From the IMG/VR virus record IMGVR_UViG_3300047409_000574, positions 1 through 64,000 of that record: 64,000 nt of DNA; one strand, given 5' to 3'. The notes below the pieces were generated by a model. That model made no database searches. It was not told the DNA's origin and saw nothing but the letters and a program-made list of their open reading frames with translations. Below are positions 17,290-25,794 of this stretch, piece by piece. This DNA comes from a virus. Positions within the stretch are counted from its first letter, which is position 1. Every line of letters starts with the position of its first letter. Both the position numbers and the translations under genes were made by a program.

Positions 17290-18042
17290 ATGTCCGAGCT
17301 AATAAGCCTCGAAACAGCCGCAGGGAGCAGCATGTCCGAGCTAGGTCTCGAAACAGCCGTGCCGATCCAGATTCCGGCCGAGCCGTTCTGGCAGTTCACT
17401 CTGAGCGACGGCAGGGTCGGCAGCGTCTACAAGGTTCAGGCACCCACCGCCGAGGAGGCGCGGGCCATCCTCGCCGACCGGTTGAAGAAGGTTGTCCCGG
17501 AGACCTCGATTCGGGCGCAGGTGTTCGCGGACGCGCAGGGTCTTATCTCGCAGACGTTTTCTCGGCACACACTGTCCTTCGGAAACGCAGCGCTGGTCTC
17601 TGGCAACATCTACTGCACGGCGCTCGCGCTGCTTGCTGGGGACGTGGTCACGTCGATAGTGATGCTGAACGACCGGAGCATCGCGGGCCTAACACGGGTC
17701 GAGCTTGCCCTGCTGGCGGCGGACGGCACGGTGCTCGCCACGACCGGCGATGTAAAAGATGACTTCGGCGATCCCGGAGTCAAGGTCGAGCCGCTGCTCG
17801 TGCCGTACAACGTCGCGGTGAGCGACTTGTTCTACTGCGCGTTCCATGCGCACGGCGAGGAAGTGCCTGTCGTGGCGCAGAGCAACTGGATCGGCAACAC
17901 ACCGGCCTACTCGTCGTTCGCGATCGGTGCTGGCCGGTGTCTGTGGGCGGAGATGGAAGCGCAGACCGACATGCCCTCCGTTGTCGTTCTCGGCCCGCCG
18001 GTTTCGATCGCGCCCGCCGCGGTCTGGTTCGGGATCGCATGA
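17290..18042 (+). CDS. Virion-associated beta-rich protein with duplicated start region
   Basis: 250 residues if translated from ATG 17290, which has AAAGGGAG upstream. A second in-frame ATG at 17332 sits in an almost identical context (GGGAGCaGCATGTCCGAGCTA), because the first 42 bases are tandemly duplicated, so a 236-residue form is possible. The C-terminal 170 residues are strand-rich (NAALVSGNIYCTALALLAGDV, WFGIA). Not recognised. Its place between collar and gp25-like genes suggests a fibre or baseplate-peripheral protein. Confidence 0.65.
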   Translation: MSELISLETAAGSSMSELGLETAVPIQIPAEPFWQFTLSDGRVGSVYKVQAPTAEEARAILADRLKKVVPETSIRAQVFADAQGLISQTFSRHTLSFGNAALVSGNIYCTALALLAGDVVTSIVMLNDRSIAGLTRVELALLAADGTVLATTGDVKDDFGDPGVKVEPLLVPYNVAVSDLFYCAFHAHGEEVPVVAQSNWIGNTPAYSSFAIGAGRCLWAEMEAQTDMPSVVVLGPPVSIAPAAVWFGIA

Positions 18043-18599
18043 GCGGTGCTCTCCCCGAACCGGACGTGTCTGCGCCGACGCTGCTTCCGGCGTCGGACGA
18101 TCAGCTTTCGGCTGACGACGCGTTCCAGCGGTACGAGGACTCGCTGGTCGAGGGCGGGATCACCGCCGACGATCTGGTCGTCACAACGGAGGAGCCTGTC
18201 CCGTTCGGGAAGGGGATCGCGCTCGACGTGCAGCGCCGCAGGCTGATTGGCACACCGGCCGGGCATGGGGTGCTGGTCACCTACGACGAGGCGACTTTCC
18301 GCACCTGGATCGCGAAGGCGCTGGTAACCGCGCGCGGTGCGCACCCCATCTATTCGAGTTCGTTCGGCGTCGAGCGTCCGCATGAGTTGTTCGGCGGGCC
18401 GATCGAGCAGTTCCCGGAGGGTGAGGCAATCGCCCGGTGGACGGAGGCTCTGCTCCGGCATCCGCGCATCACCGATGTGACCGACTGGGAGATCGACACG
18501 GCCACGCTGGGCGACGAGGAGGTAGTGCTCGTAGACTTCACTGTCGAGATCGACAGCGCCGACACACTCAACCTGACCAGCCTGGCGGTGAGCATCTAG
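18039..18599 (+). CDS. Baseplate wedge protein, gp25 / XkdS (DUF2634)-like
   Basis: 186 residues from ATG 18039 (ATGA overlap). The C-terminal two thirds (IALDVQRRRLIGTPAGHGVL, FRTWIAKALVTARGAHPIY, EAIARWTEALLRHPRITDV, VLVDFTVEIDSADTLNL) matches the gp25/XkdS wedge fold, the core of the baseplate that starts sheath assembly. Its partner baseplate J gene follows directly, as in all PBSX-like and Mu-like tails. Confidence 0.85.
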   Translation: MSGALPEPDVSAPTLLPASDDQLSADDAFQRYEDSLVEGGITADDLVVTTEEPVPFGKGIALDVQRRRLIGTPAGHGVLVTYDEATFRTWIAKALVTARGAHPIYSSSFGVERPHELFGGPIEQFPEGEAIARWTEALLRHPRITDVTDWEIDTATLGDEEVVLVDFTVEIDSADTLNLTSLAVSI

Positions 18600-19754
18600 T
18601 TGCCTGAGTTCAGCGAGTTTCTACCGCTTCTGGTCGAGACGACCGACTCGATCCGTGAGCGGGTGTACGCGGACGCGACGGCTGGCCTGGCCGTCACCGA
18701 TCCTGCCTACCCCGACCTGGTGGAAGGCTCGGTTGCAGCCGATCTGTTCTCGACGATGATCCTGGAGGCGGAGCGGCTGTGGGACTTCGTCTCCTCTGAG
18801 CTTCCCGCGTCGATGTTCCCGGCGTTCACGTTCGCTGACTACCTCGACGAGTGGGGGGTGACGTTGAGCTTGCCGCGCAAGGACGCGGTGCTCGCGTCCG
18901 GCGTGGTGCGCTTCACCGGCACGTCAGGCGCGCTGATCGGCTCGAACGTGAAGGTCTCCACCCAGCAGACCGACCCGGACGTTGACCCGGTGGAGTTCCA
19001 GACGACCGAGTCGGGAACGATCCCCGTCGGCGGCTTCATCGACCTGGCGGTCGAGGCGCTCGTCGCCGGTGTGGCGGGCAACGCCGGGGCGGGGACGATC
19101 GTGCTGCTCAACTCGCCGGTTGCGAACATCGCGTCGGTGACCAACGCGGCGGCGATGACCGGCGGGACGGAGGTCGAGAACGACGACGCCTACCGGGAGC
19201 GCATCCTGCTGGAGTTCTCCTCGCCGCAGGGCGCGGGGAACCAGGCCGACTACGCACGCTGGGCGCTCGCTTATCCGGGGGTCGGCCATGTCACCGTCGA
19301 GGCGATCTGGGCGGGGCCGGGGACGGTGCGGGTGATCGTGACCGACCAGTTCAACGCGCCGGTTGCCGGGGCGGTCGTGACCGGTCTCCAGGCCGAGCTT
19401 GATCCGAGCGCTGGGCTAGGCGCAGGGCTGGCACCTGTCGGTGCGACCGTCACGGTGGTGACTCCGGCGCAGACGACCGTGAACGTGTCGGCGACGGTGA
19501 GCTTCAAGACAGGGTTCACGCTTGACGGGACGGCGGGCACGATCGCGCTTCGGACGGCGATCGTCGCTGCGATCCAGGATTACCTTGCGAGCCTCAGTCC
19601 AGGCGACGATGTGATCCTCAACCATGTGCTCGCCCGCTTCTTCGTGGTGGACGGGGTGCTGAACGTGGCGACCGTGCTGCTCAACGGAGCGGCCGTCGAT
19701 GTGGTGCTCGACAGCCTGCATGTCGGCAAGCTCGGGACTGTGACGTTGACCTAG
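18600..19754 (+). CDS. Baseplate J-like protein (XkdT / Mu gp47)
   Basis: 384 residues from TTG 18600, directly following the previous TAG. The family signature is clear: DYLDEWGVTLSLPRKDAVLASGVVRFTG, GSNVKVSTQQTD, ALVAGVAGNAGAGTIV, GGTEVENDDAYRERILLEFS and AGNQADYARWALAYPGVG. Baseplate J forms the wedge arms with gp25-like and Mu gp48-like partners, which flank it here. Length is normal for the family. Confidence 0.93.
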   Translation: MPEFSEFLPLLVETTDSIRERVYADATAGLAVTDPAYPDLVEGSVAADLFSTMILEAERLWDFVSSELPASMFPAFTFADYLDEWGVTLSLPRKDAVLASGVVRFTGTSGALIGSNVKVSTQQTDPDVDPVEFQTTESGTIPVGGFIDLAVEALVAGVAGNAGAGTIVLLNSPVANIASVTNAAAMTGGTEVENDDAYRERILLEFSSPQGAGNQADYARWALAYPGVGHVTVEAIWAGPGTVRVIVTDQFNAPVAGAVVTGLQAELDPSAGLGAGLAPVGATVTVVTPAQTTVNVSATVSFKTGFTLDGTAGTIALRTAIVAAIQDYLASLSPGDDVILNHVLARFFVVDGVLNVATVLLNGAAVDVVLDSLHVGKLGTVTLT

Positions 19755-20291
19755 ATGACGGTCGCGCATCCTCTGACCGGTCGCGGCAAGGTGATGTTCG
19801 ATGACCTGCCGCCGCTGTACGACAACGACGAGACGGTCGCGGCGATCCTCCAGGCGATGGGCAACGAGTTCCAGCGGATCGAGGATGCGGCGAACGTGAT
19901 CCGGCGCGGCATGTTCCCGCAGTCGGCCGACGACACCTACGGGTTGCTCTCGCTCTGGGAGACGCTGCTCGGGTTGCCGGTTGCAGCGGCGGGGGTGGGC
20001 GTGGCGGCCCGCCAGGCGAACGTGCTGGCTCGGCTGCGCGGGCGCGGCTCGGGCGCGGGAGCGGATTGGGTGGCGACCTTGACGAGCCTGATCGGCACCG
20101 GCTGGAACTACCAGGAGGGGCCGGGCGACTACGTGGTGACGATCTACCTGCCGTTCGCGGCGGGCGGGGACGCGAGTATCCGCGCGCAGAACCTTGCGCG
20201 GGCGATCACACCGGCGCATCTCGACATAGCCGTTGTGTTCGACGAGGGGTTTCTTGTCGGCGAAGGGCGAATTGGGGAGGATCGTTTCTAG
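19755..20291 (+). CDS. Baseplate protein, Mu gp48 / XkdU (DUF2313)-like
   Basis: 178 residues, ATG directly after the baseplate J stop. The N-terminal LPPLYDNDETVAAILQAMGNEFQRIEDAA and the later TYGLLSLWETLLGLP are hallmarks of the DUF2313 tail protein I group that completes the wedge and anchors tail fibres. A fibre gene follows immediately, as expected. Confidence 0.85.
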   Translation: MTVAHPLTGRGKVMFDDLPPLYDNDETVAAILQAMGNEFQRIEDAANVIRRGMFPQSADDTYGLLSLWETLLGLPVAAAGVGVAARQANVLARLRGRGSGAGADWVATLTSLIGTGWNYQEGPGDYVVTIYLPFAAGGDASIRAQNLARAITPAHLDIAVVFDEGFLVGEGRIGEDRF

Positions 20292-21515
20292 ATGGAGAAC
20301 CGCACCTTTGCTTACAACGACAGATTTCCGGTCAGTTGGCCGGACACGTTGCAGGAGTTCATCTCGACGTTCGCCAGCAGCAACTTTCAGATCACGCTGG
20401 CGAGTCCGACGACGATCCAGGTTGTCGCGAGCGCGGGGAACGGGCTGGTCGGGATCGGGGTGGAGGGGAAGTGGCGGTACAACATCGCGACCGCTAACGC
20501 TGCGCATCCCGGCGGCGGAGCGGGCACCTACGACGTGTACGCGGTCGCGTCGGCGAACTCGTTCGCTGCGTCAGGGTTGCCGCCCGGCTCGAACCCGGAG
20601 GTGGACAACACCGACTACACGTTCGGCCTGGTGATTGTTGCCGGTGGGGCGGCGGCCCCGACCGGCACGTTCAACGGGCATGCGATTGCGCACACGCGCA
20701 AGGTGGCGACGCTCGCGTGGAGCGGGTCGGCGATCACGACGATCACCCACCTGGTCGGCCCTTACGCCGCGTCGGACAGCACCGTGATTCTGGACGGCTC
20801 GCTGACCCCGGCCAAGATCGCGGGGGTGGCGGTGGTGACCGGCGACTCGCGGCTGTCGGATGCGCGGGTGCCGGTGGCGCATGCTGCGTCGCATGCGCCG
20901 GGAGGCAGCGATCCTGTTGCCCAGAACAGTTACGGCACCTATGCGCTTCGTCCGGCGGCGGTGACAGCGTTGAATGGCTCGACCTACTACGCGATCGACC
21001 AGGACGCGATGTATCTCTGCGTGGCGGCTGCGTGGATCAGGCTTGGCGACAAGGCGGGCGACATTATCTGGACGGCGGAGGTGGCCGCACGGACGGGCTA
21101 CATCATTTGCGCAGGGCAAGCGTGGCCGGGCACGACGGGAATCTACGCTGACCTTTGGGCGAAGTGGGGGGCGCAGTATCCATCGGTGTTGCCTGACATG
21201 CCGGGCCGCACATTCGCGGCCAAGGGTACGCATGCTGATGTGGACACGATCGGCAAGACCGATGGCCTGGTGACCGGCAGCCGGAGGACGAAGCACAAGC
21301 ACACCGTTGTTCAGCCGACGATCGCGATGGGGCCGAACTCCGGCCGTGCGTTCGACCGCACCGGCCCTGGTACGGAAGATTCCGGCGGCGCGGCGATCGG
21401 CCAGCAAATCTTCCTGACCGCTACCGCTTCCGGTGGCACCGTCGGCCCGCAGACGGGTGCGGAGCCGATTGACACGGCTGCTTACATTGTTCTCCAGCCG
21501 CAGGTGAAGCTCTAG
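20292..21515 (+). CDS. Tail fibre with C-terminal collar domain, copy 2
   Basis: 407 residues. The N-terminal 200 residues form a beta-rich attachment region (FAYNDRFPVSWPDTLQEF). The C-terminal 170 residues repeat the collar domain of the gene at 16622: GDIIWTAEVAARTGYIICAGQ, TTGIYADLWAKWG, LPDMPGRTFAAKGTHAD, RRTKHKHTVVQP and AYIVLQPQVKL. Following the gp48-like gene, this is the best candidate for the main receptor-binding fibre, with the shorter copy as a second fibre or tip. Confidence 0.85.
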   Translation: MENRTFAYNDRFPVSWPDTLQEFISTFASSNFQITLASPTTIQVVASAGNGLVGIGVEGKWRYNIATANAAHPGGGAGTYDVYAVASANSFAASGLPPGSNPEVDNTDYTFGLVIVAGGAAAPTGTFNGHAIAHTRKVATLAWSGSAITTITHLVGPYAASDSTVILDGSLTPAKIAGVAVVTGDSRLSDARVPVAHAASHAPGGSDPVAQNSYGTYALRPAAVTALNGSTYYAIDQDAMYLCVAAAWIRLGDKAGDIIWTAEVAARTGYIICAGQAWPGTTGIYADLWAKWGAQYPSVLPDMPGRTFAAKGTHADVDTIGKTDGLVTGSRRTKHKHTVVQPTIAMGPNSGRAFDRTGPGTEDSGGAAIGQQIFLTATASGGTVGPQTGAEPIDTAAYIVLQPQVKL

Positions 21516-21542
21516 CGCCATCGTTGTTGTATGGTTCGGGCG

Positions 21543-22262
21543 ATGCGGACTCTCCATCTTGCTTCGCCGTTGATGGCTGGTGCCGACGTGCTCGCGGTGC
21601 AGAAGCGGTTGAAGGCGAAGGGCTACGACCCTGGTGTGCAGGACGGTCGTTACGGCCCGGCGACCGCGCATGCCGTGCAGGCGTTCCAGCGTGCGCACAA
21701 GCTGGTCGTGGACGGGGTGTACGGTGCGGCGACCGCGAAGGCGTTGACGGCCGCCAAGCCGAAGCCACCTTCGTTCCCGCCTGCGACGGAGAAGGGCGTC
21801 AAGGCTCTGGCGGAGGCGGTGAAGCATGTCGGGGTGAAGGAGTCGCCGAAGGGGTCGAACCGGCAGAAGTTCGGTGCCTGGTTCGGTGTGAACGGCGTCC
21901 CCTGGTGTGCGGAGTTCGTGTCGTTTTGCTTCAACGTCGGCGCAGGCGTGGTGCTCGGCAAGGGGGCGAGGGGGCCGGGGGTGTATCCGAAGGGCGTCAC
22001 CTACGTGCCGACGCTAGAGGCGTGGTTGCGCTCGTCTGGCCGGTGGGTCGGCCGGGTCGCGCCGCAGCCGGGCGACCTGGCGATCTTCAACTGGGACGGC
22101 GGCGTCGCCGACCATGTCGGGATCGTGAAGCGCTACCTGGGCGGCGGCAAGTTCGAGAGCGTAGAGGGCAATACTGGGATCGGGAATGACTCGGACGGCG
22201 GCGAGGTGATGCTTCGCACGCGCACGCTCGGGAACGTCAACGGGTTCGGGAGGATTCGATGA
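21543..22262 (+). CDS. Endolysin: peptidoglycan-binding domain plus CHAP amidase/endopeptidase
   Basis: 239 residues from ATG 21543; an in-frame ATG at 21531 would add four residues and neither has a strong ribosome site. Residues 1-70 form a PF01471-type binding domain (VLAVQKRLKAKGYDPGVQDGRYG, AVQAFQRAH). Residues about 90-235 are a CHAP domain: the catalytic Cys in GVPWCAEFVSF and the His in VADHVGIVKRY, then EGNTG. It degrades host peptidoglycan at lysis, or is delivered through the pore of the holin encoded next. The stop overlaps the holin ATG. Confidence 0.92.
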   Translation: MRTLHLASPLMAGADVLAVQKRLKAKGYDPGVQDGRYGPATAHAVQAFQRAHKLVVDGVYGAATAKALTAAKPKPPSFPPATEKGVKALAEAVKHVGVKESPKGSNRQKFGAWFGVNGVPWCAEFVSFCFNVGAGVVLGKGARGPGVYPKGVTYVPTLEAWLRSSGRWVGRVAPQPGDLAIFNWDGGVADHVGIVKRYLGGGKFESVEGNTGIGNDSDGGEVMLRTRTLGNVNGFGRIR

Positions 22263-22459
22263 CTGTCGTGAAAGACACGCACGTCAAGCCGGGCTGGCGG
22301 ACGACTGAGTTCTGGGTGAACGCCCTGCTGATCGTCGGTCTCGTTGTCGCGGCGTCCGCGTCGTCGCTGGCTCCGAGGTATGCCGCGATTGGCGCGGCGA
22401 TCTCTGGGTCGGCTTACGCGATCTCGCGTGGTCTCGCGAAGCTGTATCCGCCGAAGTGA
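22259..22459 (+). CDS. Holin
   Basis: 66 residues, ATG overlapping the endolysin stop (ATGA). A charged N-terminus (VVKDTHVKPGWRTTEF) precedes a hydrophobic segment WVNALLIVGLVVAASAS and a second weaker one YAAIGAAISGSAYAIS, ending in the basic RGLAKLYPPK. Small size, two membrane segments and the position after an endolysin are the standard holin signature. It would permeabilise the cytoplasmic membrane at lysis. Confidence 0.8.
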   Translation: MTVVKDTHVKPGWRTTEFWVNALLIVGLVVAASASSLAPRYAAIGAAISGSAYAISRGLAKLYPPK

Positions 22460-22743
22460 CCTGTTCGCCGAAACGCTGATAGCCTGTAGTTCTCTACACA
22501 CGCATAGATCGCGCCCGTAGCGTCTCTCTTGGTCGGGATTCGCTCCCTCGCTTCGGCGGGAAGCGGGCGGGATCGCCAGGCTTGGACTGCTCGCCACGTT
22601 GCTCTACCTCCGTGGCAGGCAGTCCTTGCCGTCTGTAGGGTTGTCCGGCGAGCTTCGGGCCGGACGTGACGGGTTACCTTTTGGGAAGCGTGATCCCGCC
22701 GCGAAGCCCATGACCGAGGCTCGTGTCTGTCTGCTCGACGCGG
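22460..22743 (+). other. Non-coding gap with strong predicted RNA structure
   Basis: The largest gap between genes in the window. No convincing gene on either strand. It holds TGTAGTTCTC-type promoter-like sequence near 22485, then the inverted repeats described in the ncRNA candidate at 22550-22708, and ends at the promoter of the recT-like gene. Confidence 0.6.
22550..22708 (+). ncRNA. Candidate structured RNA with three-way junction
   Basis: Base pairs readable in the sequence: outer helix GCTTCG 22550-22555 with CGAAGC 22703-22708; perfect 9-bp helix GGCGGGATC 22566-22574 with GATCCCGCC 22692-22700; inside it a 15-bp hairpin 22584-22598/22611-22625 with two adjacent imperfect pairs and a 12-nt loop; and a 7-bp hairpin GTCCGGC 22643-22649/22659-22665. 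The nested arrangement in a long gap between lysis and recombination genes suggests a functional RNA, a leader or a packaging/regulatory structure. No known family is recognised. Confidence 0.4.
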
Positions 22744-22779
22744 TAGCCTCTAGGTCGATTCCCGACCAAGGAGGTTCAC
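22744..22779 (+). promoter_or_regulatory. Promoter -10 and CCGACC leader of the recT-like gene
   Basis: TAGCCT at 22744-22749 as -10, then 12 bases on TTCCCGACCAAGGAGG (CCGACC at 22762-22767), a leader shared with units at 23889, 30678, 35522, 37374 and 41704. The ribosome site is within the element and the GTG start is at 22780. Confidence 0.5.
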
Positions 22780-23793
22780 GTGGGCGCTACTGAGCAGGAC
22801 GAGGCCGGACAGGGCAGCCAGGAGGTCGCGGTTCGCGCGCCTGCGGCGACCCCGGCGAGGCCGCCGCTGCCGCTCTACAACGGCGTCATGTCGCCCGACC
22901 GGTGGACGATGCTGGGCCGGATCGCGACGACGACGGCCGACACGGATTTCGTGCCGAAGGGGTTGCGCGGCAAGCCGGGCGCGGTGATGGCGTGCCTGCT
23001 GTATGGCGACTCGCTGGGGCTGCACCCGTCGGTCTCGTTGACCGATGTGTATGTCGCGGACGGCAAGGTCGGCATCTCGGGTGCGTTGATGCTCGCGAAG
23101 ATCAGGGAGGCCGGGCACAAGGTCAAGTTCGAGACGTTGCGCGGCGAGGACGGCTCCTATGTCGGCTCGACGGCGAAGGGCTGGCGGCTGGTCGAGGGCG
23201 AGATCGTGGACGAGGACGAGTGGACGTACACGATGGAGGACGCCCGGCGGGCCGGTCTCTATCCGAACTCGTCGCCGAAGGCGGCGTGGATGAAGTCGCC
23301 GGAGGTGATGTGCCGTTGGCGGGCTGTCGCGCAGCTTTCGCGGTTCCTGTTCCCGGACGTGTTCCGGGGCGGCTCGATCTACACGCCGGATGAGGCGGAG
23401 GAGGTCGCCTACTCGGAGCGGATCAGCCGGAACGGGTCAGCGCCGGGCGCGGACGCGCCGCCTGCTGCCGAGTCGCAGGAGGGCGAGCCGGAGTGGGGCG
23501 ATGACCCGCTGCTGGCGGCGTGGCTGCTGGCGCTGTTCGCGCAGGCGAATGAGATCGAGGACGGGGTGTGGCTGCCGAAGAAGGTGAAGCTGGCGCTCAA
23601 GGGCCGGACGCAGCCGGAGCGGGAGGAGTTCGCGGTCGGTCTGGCGGCCTGGATCACCGAGCACGGCCAGGTGCCTGCGGAGCGGCCGGTGGAGACCGAG
23701 CAGGTCGCCGACGAGGATGTGGTGGTGCTCGACTTGCAGGGGGAGGCGGCGACGGAGGAAACGCTGATGGACGGGGCGACCGAACTCGACTAA
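22780..23793 (+). CDS. recT: RecT-like single-strand annealing protein
   Basis: 337 residues from GTG 22780, with AAGGAGG 9-15 bases upstream. Residues about 30-200 resemble RecT-family proteins of actinophages: PDRWTMLGRIATTTADTDFVP, VMACLLYGDSLGLHPSVSLTDVYVADGKVGISGALMLAKIREAGHKV (read in pieces) and CRWRAVAQLSRFLFPDVFRG. RecT anneals single strands during phage recombination. Its usual partner, a RecB-like 5'-3' exonuclease, is at 24478. The C-terminal third is acidic and low-complexity. An HNH gene sits between the pair. Confidence 0.8.
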   Translation: MGATEQDEAGQGSQEVAVRAPAATPARPPLPLYNGVMSPDRWTMLGRIATTTADTDFVPKGLRGKPGAVMACLLYGDSLGLHPSVSLTDVYVADGKVGISGALMLAKIREAGHKVKFETLRGEDGSYVGSTAKGWRLVEGEIVDEDEWTYTMEDARRAGLYPNSSPKAAWMKSPEVMCRWRAVAQLSRFLFPDVFRGGSIYTPDEAEEVAYSERISRNGSAPGADAPPAAESQEGEPEWGDDPLLAAWLLALFAQANEIEDGVWLPKKVKLALKGRTQPEREEFAVGLAAWITEHGQVPAERPVETEQVADEDVVVLDLQGEAATEETLMDGATELD

Positions 23794-23814
23794 CGTGGGG
23801 GTTGCGTCGCCCTT

Positions 23815-23846
23815 GGGCCGCCGGAGAGTTGCCACTCTGGCGGCCC
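23815..23846 (+). terminator. GC-rich hairpin after recT-like gene
   Basis: GGGCCGCC 23815-23822 pairs with GGCGGCCC 23839-23846, with AGAG/CTCT extending the stem inward. There is no U-run. It separates the recT-like gene from the following promoter, so it probably acts as a terminator or transcript-end stabiliser. Confidence 0.55.
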
Positions 23847-23872
23847 GATCTATGCTGTCCGACGCGGGGGTG

Positions 23873-23905
23873 TAGGCTCGTCTGGTTCCCGACCAGGAGA
23901 TGACA
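23873..23905 (+). promoter_or_regulatory. Promoter -10 and CCGACC leader of HNH gene
   Basis: TAGGCT at 23873-23878 in the context TGTAGGCT, then ten bases on TTCCCGACCAGGAGATGACA. CCGACC is at 23889-23894. The AGGAGA puts GTG 23906 at better spacing than the ATG at 23900. Confidence 0.5.
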
Positions 23906-24481
23906 GTGAGCGCAACGCCCGCTCCGCCGAAGGCAGAGTTTGACGACGCAGAGCTTGCTCGACGCTACCTTGCGGGAGAGCCTGCGGAAGCAATCGCTCG
24001 CAGTCTTGGCCGTAGCGGGAACGCTGTTCGTGCCCGGCTCAAAAAGCAAGGCGTGAGGGTGACTCCAGCGCGGCCAATGAAGCGGGAGCGTTACCGAGTC
24101 GAGGATCGCGGCTATGCCACGCCGTGCTGGACGTGGCTGCTCTCCAAGAACAACAAGGGCTACGGCCGCGTTGTTGTGCGTGGGCGCTTGCAACTCGCGC
24201 ACCGGCACTATCACGAGGAGAAGCACGGGCCGATCCCGGAGGGGTTGACGCTCGATCATCTCTGTCGCAACACTGATTGCGTGAACCCGGATCACACCGA
24301 AGCGGTAACGCATGCGGTCAACTGTCGGCGGGGCGCGGGGGTCAGGCTCTCGATGGAGACTGCGAATCAGATCAGGACGGCGAGGGCTGCCACGGGTGCG
24401 TCGTATCGTGCGTTGGCGGCGCAGTTCGACACTGACTACGGAACCGTGGGCCGCATCATCCGGGGGACGTTGTGGGCATGA
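23906..24481 (+). CDS. HNH homing endonuclease with N- and C-terminal HTH
   Basis: 191 residues from GTG 23906; ATG 23900 directly abuts AGGAG and is less likely. The N-terminus has a resolvase-like HTH (RRYLAGEPAEAIARSLGRSGNAV). Residues about 70-140 are the HNH core: PCWTWLLS, GYGRVVV, LAHRHYHEEKHG, LDHLCRNTDCVNPDHTEAVT. The C-terminus is another HTH (YRALAAQFDTDYGTVGRIIRG). It resembles the genes at 6035 and 44748. It splits the recT / exonuclease pair and carries its own promoter, as expected for a free-standing mobile endonuclease. Confidence 0.85.
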   Translation: MSATPAPPKAEFDDAELARRYLAGEPAEAIARSLGRSGNAVRARLKKQGVRVTPARPMKRERYRVEDRGYATPCWTWLLSKNNKGYGRVVVRGRLQLAHRHYHEEKHGPIPEGLTLDHLCRNTDCVNPDHTEAVTHAVNCRRGAGVRLSMETANQIRTARAATGASYRALAAQFDTDYGTVGRIIRGTLWA

Positions 24482-25794
24482 CGACGCCAGTCCCGTATCC
24501 CCGAGCGATGAAGAAGTACCCGGCGATCAGGCAAAGTTTGTTGTCTACCTTTGACGACTGCTCGCTACAGACCAAGTTCGAGATGGACATGCGACGTGGT
24601 TGGTCGTACTCGTACCAGGCGAGGGGAACTTTATTCCACCGCTTTGCAGCCGAAGCTCTCCGCACGATGGTCAAGCAGCAGGAGCCGCAGATTCCCGTGG
24701 AGGAGGCGCTGGAGATTCTACGTGAGGTGCTGGCCCAGCACAACGTGGATCGCGAGTGCCCGCATTGTGGCGGGACGCGGATCAGGCGGGGGATCACCAA
24801 GCGCGGGCTGCGGCTTTGTTTGACGTGTCGCAAGAGCTTCGAGACCGGCTGGATCACGGTGCCGTCCAACCACATCGCTGACCTCTACTGGGTGGTGGTG
24901 AAGTGGGCGCACGGGACGAGCTACGACGTGGCGAACGTGGTCGATGTGGAGCGTCGCCTGGAGGCTCGCATCTCCTACCCGAACCGTGTGCAGGGCGGCT
25001 GGGTGGAGCGCAAGCTGACCGGCAAGCTGGACGCGCTGCTGGTCGAGGGTCGCGATGACGAGCACGCGATCGTGCTCGACTGGAAGGACATGTGGAAGCT
25101 GCCGCCGGAGAAGGAGATCGACGACAAGGGCTACTTCCAGCAGCGCTTCTACGCCTACCTGATCTTCGAGAACTACCCGTCGGTCGAGCGGGTGACGTTG
25201 CGCGAGTTCTATGTGCGTTACGGCAAGCCGCGCGAGGCGACGATCACACGTGCGGTGATCGAGGAGGAGGTGCGGGCGGAGTTGTCGGCGCTGGTGGAGA
25301 AGTTCGACCGGGCGGTCGAGGAGCATCTCTGGAACGCGTCGCCGGGCGCGCATTGTAGTTATTGTCCGGCTCCGCATCGCTGCCCGATTCACCCGGAGGC
25401 GCGCGGGCATGGCCGGGCGACGACGCAGGCGGAGGCGGAGCAGGTGGCGGCCGAGTTCGTGGTAGCGTCGGCGATCGTGAAGCAAACACGGGAGGCTGCG
25501 GGGGCGTGGGCGCGTCAGCATGGGCCTATCCCGATCAAGGATGCGAAGGGCAAGCGGGTGCTCGGGTTCAAGGAGAGCACGCGGACGGAGCGGCCGACGG
25601 TGGAGGAGATAGATCAGCTTGGCCGGGAGCTTGGTCGTGCACCGACGCCGAAGGAGATCAAGGAGTTGTTCCACACCCGTACGTCAACGCTGTTGACGCA
25701 GTATGTTCCTTCTCGTGAGGAGCGCACGGAGCAGGATGATGCGTTGATCGAGTCGTTGCAGCGGAGCATCGACGAGGCGCGGTCGGTGGCGTGA
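24478..25794 (+). CDS. RecB-like PD-(D/E)XK exonuclease with zinc-ribbon insert
   Basis: 438 residues from ATG 24478 (ATGA overlap with the HNH stop). An N-terminal SLLSTFDDCSLQTKFE, then GTLFHRFAAEALR, LTGKLDALLVEG, AIVLDWKDM (the D-x-K core) and QQRFYAYLIFENYP are the ordered motifs of the RecB/Cas4/AddB nuclease family. A CPHCG ... CLTC zinc ribbon is inserted at about residues 98-120, and CSYCPAPHRCP near 300 resembles the iron-sulphur or zinc Cys cluster of this family. It probably resects double-stranded ends for RecT. Confidence 0.85.
   Translation: MTTPVPYPRAMKKYPAIRQSLLSTFDDCSLQTKFEMDMRRGWSYSYQARGTLFHRFAAEALRTMVKQQEPQIPVEEALEILREVLAQHNVDRECPHCGGTRIRRGITKRGLRLCLTCRKSFETGWITVPSNHIADLYWVVVKWAHGTSYDVANVVDVERRLEARISYPNRVQGGWVERKLTGKLDALLVEGRDDEHAIVLDWKDMWKLPPEKEIDDKGYFQQRFYAYLIFENYPSVERVTLREFYVRYGKPREATITRAVIEEEVRAELSALVEKFDRAVEEHLWNASPGAHCSYCPAPHRCPIHPEARGHGRATTQAEAEQVAAEFVVASAIVKQTREAAGAWARQHGPIPIKDAKGKRVLGFKESTRTERPTVEEIDQLGRELGRAPTPKEIKELFHTRTSTLLTQYVPSREERTEQDDALIESLQRSIDEARSVA

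Noticed and set aside
22599-22793. Small plus-strand frame in the lysis-recT gap
   Set aside because: No ribosome site, low-complexity product; the region is better explained by RNA structure.
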